A stretch of 64,000 nucleotides of DNA from Brevundimonas sp. ASV9 (GTDB lineage Bacteria > Pseudomonadota > Alphaproteobacteria > Caulobacterales > Caulobacteraceae): contig NZ_JAELUF010000005.1 of NCBI RefSeq assembly GCF_016429195.1, positions 1 through 64,000 on the forward strand, read 5' to 3'. The position numbers and the translations under genes are program-made. Of the stretch, positions 56,170 to 64,000 are shown piece after piece. Below the pieces are notes generated by a model. The model was not told the DNA's origin. It made no database searches and was given only the letters and a program-made list of their open reading frames with translations. Within the stretch, counting starts at the first letter, position 1, and the number at the start of each line of letters is the position of its first letter.

Positions 56170-57255
56170 TCAGGCGGCGGCGCGTTTGCGGATGCGGGCG
56201 ATGCGTCGCAGGCGACGCCAGAAGCGTCCACGCTCGGGTTCCGGATAGGGTTGCAGGTTCTCGACGAACTGCTCGGCCGAAGCGCGCCAGCTGAATTTTT
56301 CCGCATAGGCGCGCACAGCCTTGCGATCCAGTTCAAGGCACTGCAGGCAAGCGGTCTTGAGGTCCTTGTCGATTGCGCCTGCGTTCGAGCCGGGAATGAT
56401 GTCGATCGGGCCGTGGGCCGGATAGGCCGCGACCGGCGTGCCGGCGGCCATGGCTTCCAGAATCACCAGGCCGAAGGTGTCGGTCCAGCTGGGGAAGACG
56501 AAGACGTCGGCGTCGCGGAAACAGCGGGCCAGGTCGTCGCCGAATTTGGCGCCGAGGAATTTGGCGTCCGGATATTTCTCTTCGAGCTCGGCCCGGGCCG
56601 GGCCATCGCCCACGACAATCTTGGTGCCGGGAAGGTCGAGTTGCAGGAAGGCCTCAATGTTCTTCTCGACCGCCACACGACCAACGTTCAGGAAGAAGGG
56701 CCGCGGCCAGTCCTTGCCGCCAAGCTCGTCGTAGATGCGCTCCAGGTCGGGGTTGAACACATCCGTGTCCACGCCCCGCGACCAGGGGGAGACGTTCTTG
56801 AAACCATGCTCGACCAGCTCGTCACGCAGGGTCGGCGTCGCCACCATCAGCCGTCCCGACGGCTTGTGGAACCATTTCATATAGGCGTAGCCCACCTGAA
56901 CCGGGATCGGGAAACGCGCCGAGACATATTCCGGGAATTTGGTGTGATAGCTGGTCGTAAACGGCAGCTTCCACTCCACGCAGATGCGCCTGGTGGCGAT
57001 GCCGATGGGGCCTTCGGTGGCGATATGGACGGCTTCGGGTTCGAAGGCCCGCAGCATCTCGCGGATTTCTTCTTCCGCTCCGAGCGCCAGCCGGATTTCC
57101 GGATAGGTGGGGCAGGGGATGGTCTTGAACAGACTGGGTTCGATGACCTCGACCTCATGGCCCATGCCGCGACATTCCGCGACGGTGCGCGTCAGGGTGC
57201 GGACGACGCCGTTGACCTGAGGTTCCCAGGCGTCGGTGGCCAGAACGATGCGCAT
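56170..57255 (-). CDS. GT4 glycosyltransferase, GDP-mannose-dependent mannosyltransferase type
   Basis: 361 residues. MRIVLATDAWEPQVNGVVRTL is the N-terminus of the MgtA/PimB/SqdX group. SYHTKFPEYVSARFP, SRGVDTDVFNP, LNVGRVAVEKNIEAFLQL, VVGDGPARAELE, and FPSWTDTFGLVILEAMAAGTPV (split) with E-x7-E follow. A very basic C-tail (RFWRRLRRIARIRKRAAA) suggests membrane contact. It lies between the mutase and the ManC-AGE genes, all on the minus strand, so mannose from GDP-mannose is the likely donor; the acceptor is probably a lipid or core sugar. Confidence 0.9.
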   Translation of the reverse strand: MRIVLATDAWEPQVNGVVRTLTRTVAECRGMGHEVEVIEPSLFKTIPCPTYPEIRLALGAEEEIREMLRAFEPEAVHIATEGPIGIATRRICVEWKLPFTTSYHTKFPEYVSARFPIPVQVGYAYMKWFHKPSGRLMVATPTLRDELVEHGFKNVSPWSRGVDTDVFNPDLERIYDELGGKDWPRPFFLNVGRVAVEKNIEAFLQLDLPGTKIVVGDGPARAELEEKYPDAKFLGAKFGDDLARCFRDADVFVFPSWTDTFGLVILEAMAAGTPVAAYPAHGPIDIIPGSNAGAIDKDLKTACLQCLELDRKAVRAYAEKFSWRASAEQFVENLQPYPEPERGRFWRRLRRIARIRKRAAA

Positions 57256-57375
57256 TGAGGCGGGCGGACCCTGAGCCGTTGAGTAAGGGGCGAACTTCTA
57301 GACGGTTAGAATGACGAAGGCGAGACGGACTTGCGATAGCCGGTCAGGCGTTGAAGCCGCTCGTCGATCGTCTCG

Positions 57376-59595
57376 TCAAAACAGATTGAGGGATGTGGTC
57401 TTCTGAGGGGCGATGGTGCCGACAGTCTCCCTCGCCTGAGTATAGGCGGCCATGATATGGTAGAACGAGCTTGCCGGCGCCGGTTCGTCGATGAAACTGC
57501 CGTTCTCCAACATCTTGTCATGCCACAGGCCTTGCGGCGTCAGATAGCGCCATACAGCCCGCTGTGCGCGTGCGGCCTGATCAAGACATTGTGCACGTCT
57601 GACGTCGTCATTGAGCGTCGCCAAAATCAACGACGCCTTCAGCCATTCTGTCTGCGGCCACAGACGAGAGCGCGGACTGCGCACGCTGCCGTCAATGTTC
57701 AAGGCGTCCATCGCAACGCCTCGTTTGGCGTCCACGCCCTTCAGTCCAGACTCGTACAGGCGCCACGCGTCCGAAAGAACCCCCGCGTCGCTCCGGCTGC
57801 GGCCATAGCGCGCCAAGAGCCAGGCCCACTCGAACTGATGGCCCGGTTCGACCAAACGCCCGTCTTCGCCAGCGGCCGGCGACCACTCCACGTCAAAGAA
57901 CTCACGCAGACTGCCGGTTCCGGCGTCGATGAACCGCGTGCGGGCCAGATGAACGATCTGATCGGCAAACGCGCTCCATTCGCGGCCTCCGCCGTTCTCC
58001 TCCCAAGCGAGGGCGGCCTCGAGTAAATGCATGTGGGCGTTGGACTGATAGGGGTGACTGCCGGATTCCTGCAGGCCGCCGTGGGCGTCTACCTGCCGCA
58101 GCAACAGATCGCGAACCGCCGATGCCTCGACCTCAAGTGCGGCCTGCGCCGTCGCGTTGGAAATGCTGGCCAACGCGAAGATCAAAAAGGCCTGATCATA
58201 GATCATCGCCGTTTCGTCCAGCGGCGATCCGTCTGCCGCCAGCAGAGTCCGCGCCTGCCCATCAGGGCGCAGATAAGCGGTTCGCAGCTGACTTAGTCCG
58301 GTTTCGATGACCGCTTTCCAAGGTCCTCGCCAGCCTTGGCGGCCGGCTTCCGCGTAGACCTGCAACTGGCGCGTCTGAACGCGCGCCCTTCGCGAGGCCG
58401 AGATGTGTCGACCGTCCATCCCCAGAACCTCTTCAAAGGCTCCGTTCTCGGCCTGACCGAGCGTAGACCAGATCGGCAAGGCCGACTGCCTGAGCCACGC
58501 TGCAAAACGCGCCGCGCCGGCCTCCAGCGATTCCACGGGTTCGGGCGCCGGGAAGTCGAGATGTTGCGGTGACAGCCTACGCAGTCTTTCCACCACCTTT
58601 TTGACGTCCTGACTCTTTTTCAGATCCGTCACCAGAACCGCATCACGTTCCACGATGATCCCGACATCGCGCAGGCCGATCGCAGCCACCATCACACCGT
58701 CGCATGCTCGAACCAGGCAGCCCTCGGAGTCCTCAAGGATGTGAAGCCCCACATCGCCTTCGCCGGATGCATGGACCGAATCCCAGGCGCCCAAGTCGGA
58801 CCACTCGAAGCGGACCGGCAGAACGGACGCGCGCGTCGTCTTCTCCATGACGGCGTAGTCGATGGAGATCTTGGGTGCTGCTTTGAACCCGGCCCCTAAG
58901 GTCAAGCATGGACCGTCGATCTCGGCGTCAGCCACCGCGAGGCGCACGGCTTCGCTAACCGCAGGTGCCCGTTCGGCGATTTCCTGACACAGCACGTCGG
59001 CGCGGACGATGAAGTTGCCGCTGTTCCAGAGGTAGCCCTCCGAAATATAGCGACTCGCGGTCGCCTGATCGGGCTTTTCAACGAACGCGGACACGGCAGA
59101 GAGGTCGGGCCCTGATGGCGCGATGTATCCGTAGGCGGATGAGGGTTCGGTCGGGACGACACCCAGAGTGACAATGCGGCCCTGAGCGGCCGCAGATGCG
59201 GCTTTGCCGACCGACTGTCGGAACGCTTCGGCGTCTGGAATGTGATGGTCTGAGGCCACAAAGAGATTGATGGCCTCGGGCGCGCGCTGCGCCGTCCATT
59301 CGGCAGCGGCGGCCATGGCCGCCGAAGAATCTCTCCCTTCGGGCTCCAGCAGAATGATGGCGCTGACGCCGATTTCCTCTAGCTGATCCAGAATGGCGCG
59401 TTTGTGGGTCAGCCCCCCGACCACAACCAATTCGCCGCCGTTCTGACAAAGCCCAGCCACGCGAGCCACGGTTTCCTGGAACAAAGATCGATTGCCAGCC
59501 AGCGGTATGAACTGCTTTGGCAGAGAGGGCCTCGATGCCGGCCAAAGGCGTGTTCCGGAGCCGCCGCACATGATGACGGGATAGATGATAGCCAT
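57376..59595 (-). CDS. manC: Mannose-1-phosphate guanylyltransferase fused to an AGE-type isomerase domain
   Basis: 739 residues. The N-terminal 350 residues are a ManC-type enzyme: VIMCGGSGTRLWPASRPSLPKQ (split), VEKPDQATA, YLWNSGNF, FEWSDLGAWDS. Residues about 365-735 are an (alpha/alpha)6 N-acylglucosamine 2-epimerase-like domain with MIYDQAFLIFALA, NAHMHLLEAALAWEE, and VEPGHQFEWAWLLARYGR carrying the catalytic His. In the usual ManC/AlgA bifunctional enzymes the second half is a cupin PMI. Here an AGE fold takes that place and may interconvert fructose-6-P and mannose-6-P, giving GDP-mannose in one chain. Confidence 0.9.
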   Translation of the reverse strand: MAIIYPVIMCGGSGTRLWPASRPSLPKQFIPLAGNRSLFQETVARVAGLCQNGGELVVVGGLTHKRAILDQLEEIGVSAIILLEPEGRDSSAAMAAAAEWTAQRAPEAINLFVASDHHIPDAEAFRQSVGKAASAAAQGRIVTLGVVPTEPSSAYGYIAPSGPDLSAVSAFVEKPDQATASRYISEGYLWNSGNFIVRADVLCQEIAERAPAVSEAVRLAVADAEIDGPCLTLGAGFKAAPKISIDYAVMEKTTRASVLPVRFEWSDLGAWDSVHASGEGDVGLHILEDSEGCLVRACDGVMVAAIGLRDVGIIVERDAVLVTDLKKSQDVKKVVERLRRLSPQHLDFPAPEPVESLEAGAARFAAWLRQSALPIWSTLGQAENGAFEEVLGMDGRHISASRRARVQTRQLQVYAEAGRQGWRGPWKAVIETGLSQLRTAYLRPDGQARTLLAADGSPLDETAMIYDQAFLIFALASISNATAQAALEVEASAVRDLLLRQVDAHGGLQESGSHPYQSNAHMHLLEAALAWEENGGGREWSAFADQIVHLARTRFIDAGTGSLREFFDVEWSPAAGEDGRLVEPGHQFEWAWLLARYGRSRSDAGVLSDAWRLYESGLKGVDAKRGVAMDALNIDGSVRSPRSRLWPQTEWLKASLILATLNDDVRRAQCLDQAARAQRAVWRYLTPQGLWHDKMLENGSFIDEPAPASSFYHIMAAYTQARETVGTIAPQKTTSLNLF

Positions 59596-59728
59596 TGCCT
59601 ACGCTGTGATCTGTCAGGTGTATCAGCATCTTAGGTCAGGCATTGTCACACGTCATCTGATTTCGCCGACCCGAAGTTGTGACTAAGTTTAAACGCTGTC
59701 GCTTGTCGACGTCCTGGCAGATGTTGGG

Positions 59729-60190
59729 TCATAAAGGGAGCACCGTCGTCGATTTCACCTCTTCCAGCACCGCATAGGTTCGGGTTTCTCGCACGCCCGG
59801 CATCCGCACCAGCACGTCGCCCAGGAAGGCGCGGTAGGCGTCCATGTCGCCGACGCGGGCCTTGATCAGATAGTCGAAGCCGCCGGCGACCATGTGGCAT
59901 TCCAGCACCTCCGGCTGACTGCGAACGGCGGCGGCGAAGGCTTCGAAGACGTCGCCGGTGGTGCGGTCTAGCAGGACCTCGACGAAGATCAGCAGGTCTC
60001 GGCCGACCTGGGCCGGGTCGATCATGGCGGCGTAGCCGGTGATGATCTTCTTTTCGCGCAGTCGTTTGACCCGTTCGAAACAGGCGGCGGGCGACAGGTT
60101 GCAGCGCCGCGCCAGTTCGGCGTTGGAAATGCGGGCGTCGGTCTGAAGAACGCGCAGGATGCGGCGGTCGACGGCATCAATATCGATCAT
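59729..60190 (-). CDS. putR: Lrp/AsnC-family regulator of proline catabolism (PutR)
   Basis: 153 residues from ATG 60190; the frame runs on into the intergenic region without a better start. N-terminal HTH (AVDRRILRVLQTDARISNAELARRCNLS split; PAACFERVKRLREKKII) and a C-terminal RAM ligand domain (LIFVEVLLDR, VLECHMVAGGFDYLIKARV). Divergent from putA, the classical place of PutR, which activates putA in response to proline in alphaproteobacteria. A dyad lies between the two genes. Confidence 0.9.
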   Translation of the reverse strand: MIDIDAVDRRILRVLQTDARISNAELARRCNLSPAACFERVKRLREKKIITGYAAMIDPAQVGRDLLIFVEVLLDRTTGDVFEAFAAAVRSQPEVLECHMVAGGFDYLIKARVGDMDAYRAFLGDVLVRMPGVRETRTYAVLEEVKSTTVLPL

Positions 60191-60206
60191 CGGAAATCCG
60201 AGACGT

Positions 60207-60227
60207 AAGCCGAACGATCTTCGGCTT
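60207..60227. promoter_or_regulatory. Perfect dyad between putR and putA, candidate PutR operator
   Basis: AAGCCGAA (60207-60214) and TTCGGCTT (60220-60227) with spacer CGATC. Centre is 27 bp before the putR ATG and about 83 bp before the putA ATG, a fitting place for autoregulation plus activation of putA. Lrp-family sites are short imperfect dyads of this length. Confidence 0.65.
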
Positions 60228-60299
60228 GGGTTTGTATCATACGAAGCACCTTCAATGAACTCCGGCATATATGGCTGAAATCCACAGGATCTGTCGCCA

Positions 60300-63200
60300 A
60301 TGACCATGCCCGCCTTCCTGCCTTCGAGCCTGGCCGCCTGGGACGGTCTGGATGCGCACAAGTTCCGCGACGAGCGTGAGGCCGTCACCGCCAATCTGGC
60401 GCGCATGCCCCTGGATGCGACCGAACGGGCTGATGTGGTCGCTGAGGCGACGGCCCTGGTCGAACACGCGCGTCGCAGCCAGAAGAAACAGGGCGTCGTC
60501 GAAAGCTTCCTGAAGCAATTCTCGCTTGGGACCCGCGAAGGTCTGGCCCTGATGTGTCTGGCCGAAGCCCTGCTGCGCGTGCCGGACGAGGACACCCGCG
60601 ACCGCTTGATCGCCGAGAAGATCGGCTCGGCCGACTGGGCCGCCCACCTGGGTCAGTCCGACAGCCTGTTCGTCAACGCCTCGACCTGGGGTCTGATGCT
60701 GACCGGCAAGCTGGTCGATGTGGACGACGAGGCGCGCACCGATCTGCCCGGCTTCCTCAAACGGATCGCCGGCCGATTGGGCGAGCCAGTCATCCGCCAG
60801 GCCGTGGCCACCGCCGTCAAGATCATGGGCGAGCAGTTCGTCGTCGGCCGCACCATCCAGAGCGCGCTGAAGCGATCGAACAAGGAAGGCTGGCTGTGCA
60901 GCTTCGACATGCTGGGCGAGGGCGCCCGGACCATGGCCGACGCCGACCGCTACGAGAAGATTTACGCCGACGCCATCGAGGCGGTGGGCAGGACGTCGAA
61001 GGGCCAGGGACCGGAGCACGGCCACGGCGTCTCGGTGAAACTGTCGGCTCTGTCGCCCCGCTATGAGGCGACGCATGAGGATGACGTCTGGGCGACCCTT
61101 TATCCCCGCATCCTGCGCCTGGCTCAGATCGCGGCGAAATACGACATCAACTATACGATGGACGCCGAGGAGGCGGACCGTCTGGCCCTGTCGCTGAAGC
61201 TGCTGGACCGGCTGGCGCACGAGCCGTCGCTTGGCGGCTGGACGGGCCTGGGTCTGGCGGTTCAGGCCTATCAGAAGCGCGGTCTGGAGACGATCGAACG
61301 CGTCGCCGACCTGGCCCGCCGCTCCGGCCGTCGTCTGATGGTGCGCTTGGTCAAGGGCGCCTATTGGGACACCGAGATCAAGCGCGCCCAGGTGTTCGGC
61401 CGCACCGACTATCCCGTCTATACGACAAAGGCCGCGACCGACCTGAACTATCTGGTCTGCGCCAAGGCCATGATCGAGGCCGCGCCGGCCATCTATTCCC
61501 AGTTCGCCAGCCATAACGCCCACACCCTGGCGGCCGTGCGGCGTATGGCGCGTGATCACGGCGTCACGGTCGAACACCAGCGGCTGCACGGCATGGGCGA
61601 GGCGCTTTATGACGCCGCTCAAGAAGCCTGGGCCGATGAAACCGTCATCGTCCGCGCCTACGCCCCCGTTGGCGGGCACGAGGAACTGCTGCCCTATCTG
61701 GTGCGTCGCCTGCTTGAAAACGGCGCCAACTCCTCCTTCGTCCACGCCCTTCTGGACGAGCGCGTGCCCGCCTCGGCCGTTGCGGCCGATCCCATTTCCC
61801 TGGTCGAGCAGGCGCCCGACCGTCACCCCAAGATTCCGGTTCCGAAAGACATGTACGGCGATCGTCAGAACTCCCTCGGCCGCGATTACTCTCAGGCCGC
61901 CGACCGCGAAGCCCACGCCAAGGCGCTGGAACTGGTCGACCGCGAGAAGTTGACCAGCGGACCGATCATCGGCGGCAAGCTGCGCGCCGGCATCGCTGCC
62001 CAGGACGTAACCAATCCCTTCGATCGATCACAGGTGCTGGGCCATGTCTCGGAAGCCGAGGCGGCCGACATCGACGCCGCCGTCCAGGCCGGCGGCGAGG
62101 CTCAGGTCAAATGGGACCGCCAGGGCGGGGCGAAACGCGCCATCGTCCTGCGCGCCATGGCCGATGCGCTGGAGGCCGATCTGGATCGACTGGTCGCCCT
62201 GCTCAGCCGCGAGGCGGGCAAGACCCTGAACGATGGCGTGGCCGAGGTGCGCGAGGCCGCCGACTTCTGCCGCTATTACGCCCTGCTGGCCGAGCGCGAC
62301 TTCACCGCCCCCGAGACCCTGAAGGGGCCGACCGGCGAGACCAACCAACTGTTCCTGCACGGACGCGGCGTCTTCGCCTGCATCTCGCCGTGGAACTTCC
62401 CCCTGGCCATCTTCACCGGCCAGATCGCCGGCGCCCTCGCCGCCGGCAATGCTGTCCTTGCCAAGCCCGCGGAGCAGACGCCGCTGATCGCCGCCGAGGC
62501 CGTGCGCTTGTATCACAAGGCCGGCCTGAACCCCCACCTGCTGGCCCTGGTCCCCGGGCGTGGCGAGACGGTTGGCGCGGCCCTGGTCACCCACCCAGGG
62601 ATCGACGGCGTCGCCTTCACCGGCGGCACCGACACGGCCGCCGCCATCAACCGCTCCATCGCCGCCCGCCCCGGCCCGATCATCCCCTTCATCGCCGAGA
62701 CCGGTGGGCTGAACGGCATGTTCATCGACACGACGGCGCTCAAGGAGCAGGTCATCGACGACGTGATCCAGTCGGCCTTCGGCTCGGCCGGTCAGCGCTG
62801 CTCGGCCCTTCGCGTCCTCTATGTGCCCAAAGATTCGGCCGACGCCCTCATCGAGGGCCTGAAGGGCGCCTTGGCTGTCCAGACCGTCGCGGACCCGGCC
62901 GATCCAAAGACCGACATCGGCCCCGTCATCGACCCTGAATCCCGTTGCACCCTGGAGGCCCATGTCGAGCGCCTGTCGAAGGAAGCGAAGATCATCGCCC
63001 GCGCCGCCCTGCCGATGGGCGCCGAAAAGGGCGACCTGTTCGCCCCCATCATCGCTGAAATCCCGACGCCCGACTTCCTCGAACGCGAGGTCTTCGGTCC
63101 CATCCTGCACATCTACCGCTACGCCCCGTCCGACCTGAAGTCGGTCGCTGGCAAACTGGCCGCCCGCGGCTACGGGCTGACTTTGGGCGTCCACAGCCGC

Positions 63201-63431
63201 ATCGAAGCCTTCGCCGCCGAAGTCGTCGATCTGGTCCCCGCCGGCAACGTCTACGTCAACCGCTCGATCACCGGCGCGGTCGTCGGCGTTCAACCCTTTG
63301 GCGGCGAGGGGCTGTCGGGTACCGGTCCCAAGGCGGGCGGGCCCAACAGCCTGATCCGATACGCCGCCGAAAAGGCGATCAGCGTCAACATCGCCGCGCA
63401 AGGTGGGGATCCGGCGCTATTGAACCTCTAG
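60300..63431 (+). CDS. putA: Bifunctional proline dehydrogenase / delta-1-pyrroline-5-carboxylate dehydrogenase
   Basis: 1043 residues. No N-terminal ribbon-helix-helix, so this is a PutA that cannot repress its own gene. The FAD-dependent ProDH barrel spans about residues 110-470 ([55 protein letters not shown]). The ALDH domain spans about 540-1010, with [19 protein letters not shown] (split), [12 protein letters not shown] holding the general-base Glu, and SAGQRCSAL with catalytic Cys834. It oxidises proline to glutamate at the inner face of the membrane. Divergent from putR. Confidence 0.97.
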   Translation: MTMPAFLPSSLAAWDGLDAHKFRDEREAVTANLARMPLDATERADVVAEATALVEHARRSQKKQGVVESFLKQFSLGTREGLALMCLAEALLRVPDEDTRDRLIAEKIGSADWAAHLGQSDSLFVNASTWGLMLTGKLVDVDDEARTDLPGFLKRIAGRLGEPVIRQAVATAVKIMGEQFVVGRTIQSALKRSNKEGWLCSFDMLGEGARTMADADRYEKIYADAIEAVGRTSKGQGPEHGHGVSVKLSALSPRYEATHEDDVWATLYPRILRLAQIAAKYDINYTMDAEEADRLALSLKLLDRLAHEPSLGGWTGLGLAVQAYQKRGLETIERVADLARRSGRRLMVRLVKGAYWDTEIKRAQVFGRTDYPVYTTKAATDLNYLVCAKAMIEAAPAIYSQFASHNAHTLAAVRRMARDHGVTVEHQRLHGMGEALYDAAQEAWADETVIVRAYAPVGGHEELLPYLVRRLLENGANSSFVHALLDERVPASAVAADPISLVEQAPDRHPKIPVPKDMYGDRQNSLGRDYSQAADREAHAKALELVDREKLTSGPIIGGKLRAGIAAQDVTNPFDRSQVLGHVSEAEAADIDAAVQAGGEAQVKWDRQGGAKRAIVLRAMADALEADLDRLVALLSREAGKTLNDGVAEVREAADFCRYYALLAERDFTAPETLKGPTGETNQLFLHGRGVFACISPWNFPLAIFTGQIAGALAAGNAVLAKPAEQTPLIAAEAVRLYHKAGLNPHLLALVPGRGETVGAALVTHPGIDGVAFTGGTDTAAAINRSIAARPGPIIPFIAETGGLNGMFIDTTALKEQVIDDVIQSAFGSAGQRCSALRVLYVPKDSADALIEGLKGALAVQTVADPADPKTDIGPVIDPESRCTLEAHVERLSKEAKIIARAALPMGAEKGDLFAPIIAEIPTPDFLEREVFGPILHIYRYAPSDLKSVAGKLAARGYGLTLGVHSRIEAFAAEVVDLVPAGNVYVNRSITGAVVGVQPFGGEGLSGTGPKAGGPNSLIRYAAEKAISVNIAAQGGDPALLNL

Positions 63432-63487
63432 GTTGCCTCGCCTTCCCGCGTGACACCGCCCCCATCCCCCGCTATCTCGCGCGCGTG

Positions 63488-64000
63488 ATGAACGAAACTG
63501 AACGCCAGTCCGAGGAACGCAGCTGGGAGACGGCGAAGACGCTCGCCGAGGCGCTGCCCTATATTCAGGTGTACGATCGCGAGACCGTGGTCATCAAATA
63601 CGGCGGTCACGCCATGGGTGAGAGCGCCGTGGCGCGGCAGTTTGCGGCCGATGTGGTGCTGCTGAAGCTGATGGGCGTGAATCCGGTGGTGGTGCACGGG
63701 GGCGGGCCTCAGATCAGCGCCATGCTGGATAAGGCGGGGGTGAAGTCCAGCTTCGTCGACGGGCTGCGGGTCACCGATCCGGCGACAATGGAGGTCGCCG
63801 AAATGGTGCTGTCGGGCGCGGTCAATAAGGAGATCGCCCACTGGATCACCATGGCCGGCAAGGAGGCGGACGTGCGCGGCGTCGGTCTGTCGGGCAAGGA
63901 CGCTGGTCTGCTGACCGTCGAGAAGACCCGCCGGACCAAGCGCGACCCCGACAGCATGATCGAGCACGAGGTCGACCTGGGCTATGTCGGCGAGCCGACA
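63488..64000 (+). CDS. argB: Acetylglutamate kinase, 3' truncated by window edge
   Basis: 171 codons from ATG 63488 up to the window end, no stop. After an N-terminal helix, [11 protein letters not shown] and [14 protein letters not shown] are the nucleotide- and acetylglutamate-binding glycine loops; [20 protein letters not shown] and the [12 protein letters not shown] block follow. It phosphorylates N-acetylglutamate in arginine synthesis. Typical length is about 300 residues, so about two fifths is missing. 56 bp after putA. Confidence 0.96.
   Translation, partial: MNETERQSEERSWETAKTLAEALPYIQVYDRETVVIKYGGHAMGESAVARQFAADVVLLKLMGVNPVVVHGGGPQISAMLDKAGVKSSFVDGLRVTDPATMEVAEMVLSGAVNKEIAHWITMAGKEADVRGVGLSGKDAGLLTVEKTRRTKRDPDSMIEHEVDLGYVGEPT

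Noticed and set aside
57306-57521. Minus frame ending after the ManC-AGE stop, with a plausible-looking tail
   Set aside because: It is out of frame with ManC-AGE, has no start signal of its own, and most of it overlaps that gene. I could not show a frameshift.

Overview
The window is GC-rich, gene-dense chromosome of an alphaproteobacterium. Gene content and order (E2/lpd of branched-chain keto-acid dehydrogenase, rpe / heparinase-like / purH, hrcA-grpE divergent from rph, glmM divergent from glmS, Lrp-type putR divergent from putA) suggest Caulobacteraceae, most like Brevundimonas. That placement is an inference from gene content, not a search result.

Layout. 1-3027: end of the branched-chain 2-oxoacid dehydrogenase operon (E2, a small secreted protein, E3). 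3028-8555: an SDR and an Rrf2 regulator on the minus strand, then kup, rsmB and rpe on the plus strand. 8552-15551: heparinase-like protein, purH with a structured leader, a Tat-exported dienelactone hydrolase-like enzyme, and a surface subtilase with a polyproline stalk encoded over a run of 11 C. 15576-18619: grpE-hrcA, rph and a small lipoprotein. 18616-23715: a mobile island bounded by a perfect 202-bp direct repeat of the 3' part of glmM. It carries a relaxase, an orphan FecI-like sigma factor, a small HTH protein and a nucleotidyltransferase-HEPN protein. 23467-28477: glmM, glmS, two Crp/Fnr-like regulators and a DUF6894 protein.

28825-59595 is a surface-polysaccharide locus with lower GC and less biased codons in places. 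It encodes CDP-3,6-dideoxyhexose synthesis (rfbF, rfbG, rfbH plus an SDR), a series of large multidomain glycosyltransferases and methyltransferases, an unexpected [2Fe-2S] ferredoxin, and a capsule-type ABC exporter (kpsM, kpsE, kpsT) coupled to a protein of unknown function. GDP-D-rhamnose synthesis (gmd, rmd), a phosphomannomutase, a mannosyltransferase-like GT4 and a fused ManC-AGE protein complete it. Together these can make CDP-dideoxy sugar and GDP-mannose/GDP-rhamnose donors, polymerise and decorate a glycan, and move it across the inner membrane. No outer-membrane exporter is present in the window. 59729-63431: putR/putA with a clean dyad between them. 63488-64000: start of argB.

The most unusual items are the glmM-anchored relaxase island, the two giant glycosyltransferase fusions (a GT14-like 1096-residue protein and a 978-residue GT-B/GT-A protein with two tandem beta domains), the unknown gene locked to the capsule ATPase gene, and several perfect inverted repeats in regulator promoters.
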